Below, piece by piece: positions 12,421 to 16,709 of a stretch of DNA of 16,709 nt. Below the pieces are notes generated by a model. It saw nothing but the letters and a program-made list of their open reading frames with translations. It was not told the origin of the DNA and did no database searches. Numbering within the stretch: position 1 is the first letter of the stretch; every line of letters begins with the position of its first letter. The position numbers and the translations under genes are program-made. This DNA comes from DATKSG01 sp035531775 (lineage in GTDB: Bacteria; Actinomycetota; Acidimicrobiia; Acidimicrobiales; UBA8190): assembly GCA_035531775.1 (NCBI GenBank), contig DATKSG010000012.1, forward strand, positions 1-16,709, read 5' to 3'.

Positions 12421-13635
12421 TCAGACGATCTTCTTGGCCCGAAGCTCGGCGAGCTCGTCGGGCGACAGGCCGACCATGGTGCACCAGACATCTTCGTTGT
12501 CGGCTCCGAGCCGTGGTGCGCCGCTCGGCACGGGCCTGGGCTCACCGACCAGGCGCGGGTAGGGAGCTTGCTGGAGCACCGGGCCGGCCACCGGGTCGTC
12601 GATCTCCACCAGGTCGCGGCGGGCGGCGAAGTGCTCGTCGGTGGCGATCTCGCGGGCGCTGTAGGCGGTGGCCACCGGCACATCGTGGGCCACGCAGGCC
12701 GCCTCCACCTTTGAGGCGCTCTGGGAGCCGACCCACTCGGCCACCACGGCATTGATCTCGTCTCCGTGGCTGGCGCGAGCGGCCAGGGTGGCGAAGCGTG
12801 GCGCATCGAGCAGGTCGAGGCGTCCCATGGCCCGGCACAGGCGGGAGAAGTTGGCGTCCGATCCGGCCACCACGCAGACGTAGCGACCGTCAGCGGCCAG
12901 GTAGTTGTCGAGGGGGGCCGAGTTCGACAGCCGATTGCCTTCGCGGTGACGCACGGTGCCCAGGCGTTGGTAGGCCGGGATGGTCCATTCCAAGATGCGC
13001 AGAACCGATCCGTACAGCGAGGCGTCGATGACGGCACCGACCCCGGTGCCCCGGGCGTCTCGCCGGTATAACGCAGCCAGAGCCGCCTCGGCGGCGAACA
13101 CCCCGGTGAGGTAGTCGGCCACCGTGACGCCGGGGCGCACCGGGGGGCGATCGGCCTCCCCGGTCAGATGCAGCAGCCCCCCGTAGGCCACTCCCAGCCG
13201 GTCGAGGCCCGGGCGCAGTGCGTAGGGGCCGTCCTGGCCGAAGGCGCTGATGCGCACTGTGACCAGGCGGGGGTCGAGGGCGTCGGGCCCGATGCCCCAC
13301 CCTTCGAGCGTGCCGGGGCGGAAGTTCTCGCACACCACGTCGGCGGTGGCGGCCAAGCGCCGGAAGAGGTCCTGGCCCTCGGGACGACGCAGGTCGCAGG
13401 TGGCGCTCTTGCGGCCGCGCCCCTCCACCGCCCAGAACAGCGAGTAGCCGGCTGCCGGGCCATCGTCGTCGCCGGGGACGAAGGGGCCGATGCTGCGCAT
13501 GAAGTCGCCACCCGACGGCTGCTCGACCTTCACCACCTCGGCTCCCCACTCCCCGAGCAGCCCGGCACAGAACGGGGCGCCGATGCGGGTGCCGACGTCT
13601 ATGACCCGTAGTCCCTCGAGGGGGCCGCCCGCCAC
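12421..13635 (-). CDS. CaiB/BaiF (class III) CoA transferase
   Basis: About 404 residues. It begins with the family opening Pro-Leu-Glu-Gly-Leu-Arg-Val-Ile-Asp at 5-13, has the Gly-Ala-Glu-Val-Val-Lys-Val-Glu CoA-binding strand at 31-38, Arg-Lys-Ser near 75-77, and the nucleophilic D174 in Val-Ala-Asp-Tyr-Leu-Thr-Gly, matching CaiB Asp169. These enzymes move CoA from one acid to another through an aspartyl-CoA anhydride; related racemases (AMACR) share the fold and cannot be ruled out. In this operon it would activate the substrate acid. The GTG at 13635 is the most plausible start but has no good Shine-Dalgarno; a CTG at 13650 overlapping the crotonase stop is an alternative. The longer upstream extension lies in the crotonase gene and is rejected. 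Confidence 0.9.
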   Translation of the reverse strand: MAGGPLEGLRVIDVGTRIGAPFCAGLLGEWGAEVVKVEQPSGGDFMRSIGPFVPGDDDGPAAGYSLFWAVEGRGRKSATCDLRRPEGQDLFRRLAATADVVCENFRPGTLEGWGIGPDALDPRLVTVRISAFGQDGPYALRPGLDRLGVAYGGLLHLTGEADRPPVRPGVTVADYLTGVFAAEAALAALYRRDARGTGVGAVIDASLYGSVLRILEWTIPAYQRLGTVRHREGNRLSNSAPLDNYLAADGRYVCVVAGSDANFSRLCRAMGRLDLLDAPRFATLAARASHGDEINAVVAEWVGSQSASKVEAACVAHDVPVATAYSAREIATDEHFAARRDLVEIDDPVAGPVLQQAPYPRLVGEPRPVPSGAPRLGADNEDVWCTMVGLSPDELAELRAKKIV

Positions 13636-13646
13636 GCCTGGTGCCG

Positions 13647-14501
13647 TCAGCCCCGCGGCGGCGGGGCGTCGCCCCGGTCCCGGGCCGCGAAGACCTCTTT
13701 CATGGAGCCCAGCTGCTTGCGCTCGGCCAGGGCCGACTGGGCGGTGGCGGTGTTGTGGGCCCACTGGTGGGCCATGAAGTGGTAGCGCCACGAGGCGCTC
13801 TTGCCCATGAGCTCGGCCACGTGATTGATCGAGCCCTTCACCACCTGCGCCGTAACCGGGGGCACCAGGGCCACACGCTCGGCCAGCTCGCGGGTGCGTT
13901 CTTCGAGCTCGGCGCGCGGCACCACCTTGTTCACCAGCCCTAGGCGCCAGGCCTCGGTGGCGTCGAGCTCCTCGGCGGCCAGCAGAAATTCCTTGGCCTG
14001 GCGGATGCCCAGCTCCCAGGGCTCCACCAGCAACTCGACGCCGGCCCCGGTCATGCGCAACACAGGATTGGAGAACTTGGCGTCGTCAGCGGCCACGATG
14101 ATGTCGCACATACAGGCCAGCATCAGGCCGCCCGCCACGCACTTGCCTTGCACGGCGGCGATGGTGGGCTTGCGGAAGTCATGTATACGGCGACAGCGCT
14201 CGACGTACATCACCTGCTCGTGACGGAACTTGCCCTCGGGTGTCTCGCGCATGGCCACCCATTGGTCGGGTTGCTCTCCCCCGACGATGGCCTTCAGGTC
14301 GTGGCCGGCGCTGAAGTGCTTGCCGGCACCGGCCAGGATCACGACGCGCACGTCGTCATCGGCGTCGGCCCGGTCGAAGGCCTCGTCGACGGCGTCGATG
14401 AGGGCGCTGTCCTGGGCATTGGCCACCTTGGGACGGTTCATGGTGATGGTGGCCACCGCCGCCTCCACCTCGTAGAGCACTACCGGCTCGTCAGTTGCCA
14501 C
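13647..14501 (-). CDS. Crotonase-fold (enoyl-CoA hydratase/isomerase-like) protein
   Basis: A 284-residue crotonase-superfamily protein. The two oxyanion-hole segments are present, Phe-Ser-Ala-Gly-His-Asp-Leu at 63-69 and Val-Ala-Gly-Gly-Leu at about 121-125. The two catalytic glutamates of rat hydratase (E144 in Gly-Gly-Gly-Cys-Glu, E164 in Gln-Pro-Glu) are replaced by Met and by Val (Asn-Pro-Val), judged by aligning on Cys-Asp and Phe-x-x-Pro. Hydration by the classical mechanism is therefore unlikely; isomerase, hydrolase or C-C cleaving activity as in other crotonases is possible. The GTG at 14501 has an AAGGAGG site 6 nt upstream and overlaps the preceding dehydrogenase by 11 nt. The C-terminal region (about 225-284) is long and helical, suited to trimer packing. 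Confidence 0.88.
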   Translation of the reverse strand: MATDEPVVLYEVEAAVATITMNRPKVANAQDSALIDAVDEAFDRADADDDVRVVILAGAGKHFSAGHDLKAIVGGEQPDQWVAMRETPEGKFRHEQVMYVERCRRIHDFRKPTIAAVQGKCVAGGLMLACMCDIIVAADDAKFSNPVLRMTGAGVELLVEPWELGIRQAKEFLLAAEELDATEAWRLGLVNKVVPRAELEERTRELAERVALVPPVTAQVVKGSINHVAELMGKSASWRYHFMAHQWAHNTATAQSALAERKQLGSMKEVFAARDRGDAPPPRG

Positions 14502-15720
14502 GCCCGCCCTCCTTGTCCCTGGCGCCGCCGGCGCCGACGCCGAGCGGCTCGCGGGGCAGACCCAGGACCCGTTCCCCGATGACGTTGCGCTGGATCTCGT
14601 TGGTCCCGGCGAAGATCGACGACGCCTGATAGTAGAGCCACGCCCGTTGCCACGACCCGTCGCCTGGGTTGTCGGCGGCGCCGTGCCAGAGCGGGCTTGC
14701 CGCCCCGAGGACGTCCATGGCCAGCGCGTGCAGGCGCTTGCTCATCTCGCTCCAATAGAGCTTCAAGATGCTGCCTTCGGGGCCTGGCTCCAACCCTCGC
14801 TCCAGGCGCGACAGCGAGCGCCAGTTGTGCAGCTGGAAGAGCCGTACTTCGACGTAGGCCTGGGCCAAGCGCCTCCGCAGACGGGTGGCGTCGAAGGCGC
14901 CGACGGCGGCGGCACAGCGCAAGAGCTCTTCGAGATGCTGGAGGTGGATCACGAGCTGGCGCGGGTTCACGCCGCGCTCGTGTGACAGCGTGGAGCCCGC
15001 CACCCGCCACCCGTCGCCGGGCTGGCCGATCAGCTGGTCGTCAGGGACGAAGACGTCGTGCAGAACCACTTCGTTGAATTCGGCTTCCCCGGTGATCTGC
15101 ACGAGCGGGCGCACTTCGACCCCCGCGGCGTGCATGTCGACGGCGAAGAACGACAGTCCCTTGTGCTTGGGGGCCGCCACGTCGCTGCGAGCCAGGCACA
15201 CGCCCCAGTCGGCGAACTGGGCGTAGGACGTCCACACCTTGGCTCCGTCGAGCACCCACCCCCCCGACTCCTGTCGGGCGGTGGTGCGCACGGCGGCCAG
15301 GTCCGACCCGGCGTCGGGCTCACTGAAGAGCTGGCACCACAGCTCGCGCGCCGGGAGCACGGCCGGCAACCAGCGGGCCTTCTGCTCGGGGCTGCCGTGG
15401 GCCAGCAACGTGGGCCCGGCCAGGTTGATCCCGATACGACCGACCAATTCCGGCGCCCGGGCCCGGGCCAGCTCCTCTTGGACCACGAAGTTGGCCGACG
15501 GGCCCTGGCCGCGCCCGCCGTACTCGGTGGGCCAGGTCACCCCGACCAGCCCGGCCCCGGCTAGATCGGCCTGCCAGCGGCGGAGGAAGGCGACCTCCTC
15601 GGCCAGGTCGTCGAAGCGCGGTGGGAGCCCCACCCCGTACTCCCAGGGGAGATGGTCCTGAAGCCAGGCGCGCACCTCGGCCCGCCACTGCTGCATCTCG
15701 GGGCTGGGGGTGAGGTCCAT
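14491..15720 (-). CDS. Acyl-CoA dehydrogenase, probable catalytic subunit of a heteromeric enzyme
   Basis: A 409-residue acyl-CoA dehydrogenase and first gene of the six-gene operon. The FAD-binding segment Leu-Phe-Ser-Glu-Pro-Asp-Ala-Gly-Ser-Asp is at 131-140, Val-Trp-Thr-Ser at 162-165, and the C-terminal Ala-Gly-Thr-Asn-Glu-Ile-Gln-Arg-Asn at 371-379. The medium-chain-type base (Tyr-Glu-Gly-Thr) is Phe-Ala-Gly-Thr here, but E248 in Ser-His-Glu-Arg-Gly aligns with the Glu of isovaleryl-/long-chain dehydrogenases. With the divergent second dehydrogenase it resembles the FadE28/FadE29-type alpha2beta2 ChsE enzymes of steroid degraders. The ATG at 15720 (Met-Asp-Leu) fits the family; an ATG at 15738 would add six residues. 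Neither has a Shine-Dalgarno; TACCCC 6 nt before 15720 is a weak -10. Confidence 0.92.
   Translation of the reverse strand: MDLTPSPEMQQWRAEVRAWLQDHLPWEYGVGLPPRFDDLAEEVAFLRRWQADLAGAGLVGVTWPTEYGGRGQGPSANFVVQEELARARAPELVGRIGINLAGPTLLAHGSPEQKARWLPAVLPARELWCQLFSEPDAGSDLAAVRTTARQESGGWVLDGAKVWTSYAQFADWGVCLARSDVAAPKHKGLSFFAVDMHAAGVEVRPLVQITGEAEFNEVVLHDVFVPDDQLIGQPGDGWRVAGSTLSHERGVNPRQLVIHLQHLEELLRCAAAVGAFDATRLRRRLAQAYVEVRLFQLHNWRSLSRLERGLEPGPEGSILKLYWSEMSKRLHALAMDVLGAASPLWHGAADNPGDGSWQRAWLYYQASSIFAGTNEIQRNVIGERVLGLPREPLGVGAGGARDKEGGRGN
14508..14514 (-). promoter_or_regulatory. Ribosome binding site for the crotonase GTG start
   Basis: AAGGAGG on the minus strand, 6 nt before the GTG at 14501 and within the 3' end of the acyl-CoA dehydrogenase gene; it confirms the overlapping start. 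Confidence 0.75.
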
Positions 15721-15773
15721 GGGCGTGGGGTAAAGCATGACACATGCGTCAGGCTCGGCTCCCTGGCGACCGG

Positions 15774-15779
15774 TACCAT
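15774..15779 (+). promoter_or_regulatory. Putative -10 box of a leaderless promoter for the right-edge dehydrogenase
   Basis: TACCAT matches TAnnnT and is followed by exactly 6 nt and the GTG at 15786. There is no Shine-Dalgarno, consistent with leaderless translation. Confidence 0.5.
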
Positions 15780-15785
15780 CGTCGG

Positions 15786-16709
15786 GTGGACTTCGACCTC
15801 TCCGACGACCAGCTCGAGCTGCGCAAAGGGGCTGCCGCCCTGCTCGATGCCATGGCCGCCCCGGCCCGGGTCCGCCTGGTGGCCGACGGCCCCGAGCATG
15901 TCGATGCCGAGCTGTGGTCGGCCATGGCCGACCAGGGCTGGACGGCGGTGGAGGCACCGCCCGAGGTCGGGGGCCTCGGGCTCGGGGCGGTGGAGGCGGC
16001 GGTGCTGTGCGAGGAGATCGGGCGCCATGTGGCCCCCGTGCCCTTCACCGGCACCCTGCTCGCCGCCGGCGCCCTGCGCCGTGCCGGCCAGTGGGACTCG
16101 TGGGCCGGTCGGTTGGAGTCCGGCGAGGCCATCGGCGCGCTGGGTTGGTCCGACAGTGACGATGCGCTGTCTGCCACCCCCGACGGTGACAGATGGCTCA
16201 TCTCCGGGCGCACCGGGCCCTTCGTGTTCGCTCCCTCGGCCGACGTGGTCGTCATCAGCGCCGCCACGGTCCAGGGCCAGGCTCTGTTCGCCGTGGCCGG
16301 TGCGAAGGCGGAGCCCGAGCCGGCCATGGACCGCACCAGGGCCGTCGGCCGCTGCGTGTTCGACCAGGAGCCGGCGCTACGCCTCGGCGGTCCCGAGGCG
16401 CTGCAGGCGGTGATCGACCGGGCTGCGGTGGCCGTGTGCGCCGAGATGCTCGGGGCCGCCGACCAAGTGCTCGCCATGACGGTGGCCTATGCCAAGGACA
16501 GGGTCCAGTTCGGTCGGGCCATCGGCAGCTTCCAGGCCGTGAAGCACCGCTGCGCCGACATGCTGGTCGACGTGGAGGGGATGCGGTCGGTGACGTACTA
16601 CGGGGCCTGGGCCGTCGGCGCCGGCGACCCCGACGCCTCGGCGGCGGCTTCGGCGGCCAAGGTGTGGTGCTCCGACGCCTCGCGCCGGGTGATGGGATCG
16701 GCCCTACAG
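15786..16709 (+). CDS. Acyl-CoA dehydrogenase, probable non-catalytic subunit, cut by window edge
   Basis: 308 codons open to the right edge with no stop. The protein opens with Met-Asp-Phe-Asp-Leu-Ser-Asp-Asp-Gln, as this family does, and has Gly-Gly-Leu-Gly-Leu at the end of the first helical domain, a shortened middle domain, and the strongly conserved Tyr-Ala-Lys-Asp-Arg-Val-Gln-Phe-Gly-Arg-x-Ile-Gly-Ser-Phe-Gln helix typical of acyl-CoA dehydrogenases. The Glu that serves as base in the divergent partner is Ala here (Ile-Asp-Arg-Ala-Ala). The middle domain also lacks a clear Glu-Pro-x-Ala-Gly-Ser-Asp segment, having Leu-Gly-Trp-Ser-Asp-Ser-Asp. I infer it is the partner subunit of the dehydrogenase at 14491-15720, as with FadE29-type chains. 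The GTG start has a leaderless -10 box upstream. Confidence 0.85.
   Translation, partial: MDFDLSDDQLELRKGAAALLDAMAAPARVRLVADGPEHVDAELWSAMADQGWTAVEAPPEVGGLGLGAVEAAVLCEEIGRHVAPVPFTGTLLAAGALRRAGQWDSWAGRLESGEAIGALGWSDSDDALSATPDGDRWLISGRTGPFVFAPSADVVVISAATVQGQALFAVAGAKAEPEPAMDRTRAVGRCVFDQEPALRLGGPEALQAVIDRAAVAVCAEMLGAADQVLAMTVAYAKDRVQFGRAIGSFQAVKHRCADMLVDVEGMRSVTYYGAWAVGAGDPDASAAASAAKVWCSDASRRVMGSALQ

Noticed and set aside
15727..15732. TACCCC (minus strand) as the -10 box for the six-gene operon
   Set aside because: Correct 6-nt spacing to the ATG at 15720, but the final T, the most conserved base, is C. Not listed as a feature.

Overview
The window comes from a high-GC genome (roughly 70% G+C by eye) packed with acyl-CoA metabolism genes. 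GTG starts, stop/start overlaps and promoter -10 boxes sitting just before start codons all fit an actinobacterium. The mix of many acyl-CoA dehydrogenases, a CaiB-type CoA transferase and a DUF35/thiolase pair suggests an Acidimicrobiia-like or mycobacterium-like lipid or steroid degrader; that placement is inference. No rRNA, tRNA, CRISPR array or insertion sequence was seen, and no gene-free stretch exceeds 100 bases.

Left part (1-2815): the 5' part of a PaiB-like FMN-binding protein gene runs off the left edge on the minus strand. Divergent from it is a small helical protein of unknown function, then a tight plus-strand set: a heme-oxygenase-fold di-metal enzyme closely resembling the Chlamydia CADD protein (a self-sacrificing p-aminobenzoate synthase), a zinc-ribbon/OB-fold DUF35 protein, and a thiolase-fold protein that keeps only one of the usual catalytic residues. 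This trio is the best candidate for something undescribed.

Middle part (2805-5474): reading leftwards on the minus strand are a small two-helix membrane protein, a Phd-type antitoxin with its VapC toxin (a near-perfect 19-bp palindrome overlaps their promoter), and a FEN/PolA-type 5'-3' exonuclease that ends tail-to-tail with the thiolase gene. Divergent from the membrane protein is an iron-sulfur protein with two CDGSH motifs and a third cysteine cluster between them.

Right-centre (5494-9668): a minus-strand pair (D-2-hydroxyacid dehydrogenase, then acyl-CoA dehydrogenase) diverges from a plus-strand FGGY carbohydrate kinase. A stem-loop follows the kinase, then a carboxymuconolactone decarboxylase/AhpD-like protein without its CxxC motif and with a repetitive Gly-Lys-Pro tail.

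Right part (9684-16709): a six-gene minus-strand operon with junctions of at most 11 nt reads acyl-CoA dehydrogenase, crotonase-fold protein lacking both hydratase glutamates, CaiB/BaiF CoA transferase, SDR, zinc alcohol dehydrogenase, TetR regulator. Divergent from it is a second acyl-CoA dehydrogenase subunit cut by the window edge. Together they look like a catabolic route in which an acid is carried as a CoA thioester, desaturated by a heteromeric dehydrogenase, processed by the crotonase and oxidised by the two alcohol dehydrogenases, with TetR as likely local repressor. The substrate cannot be read from sequence.
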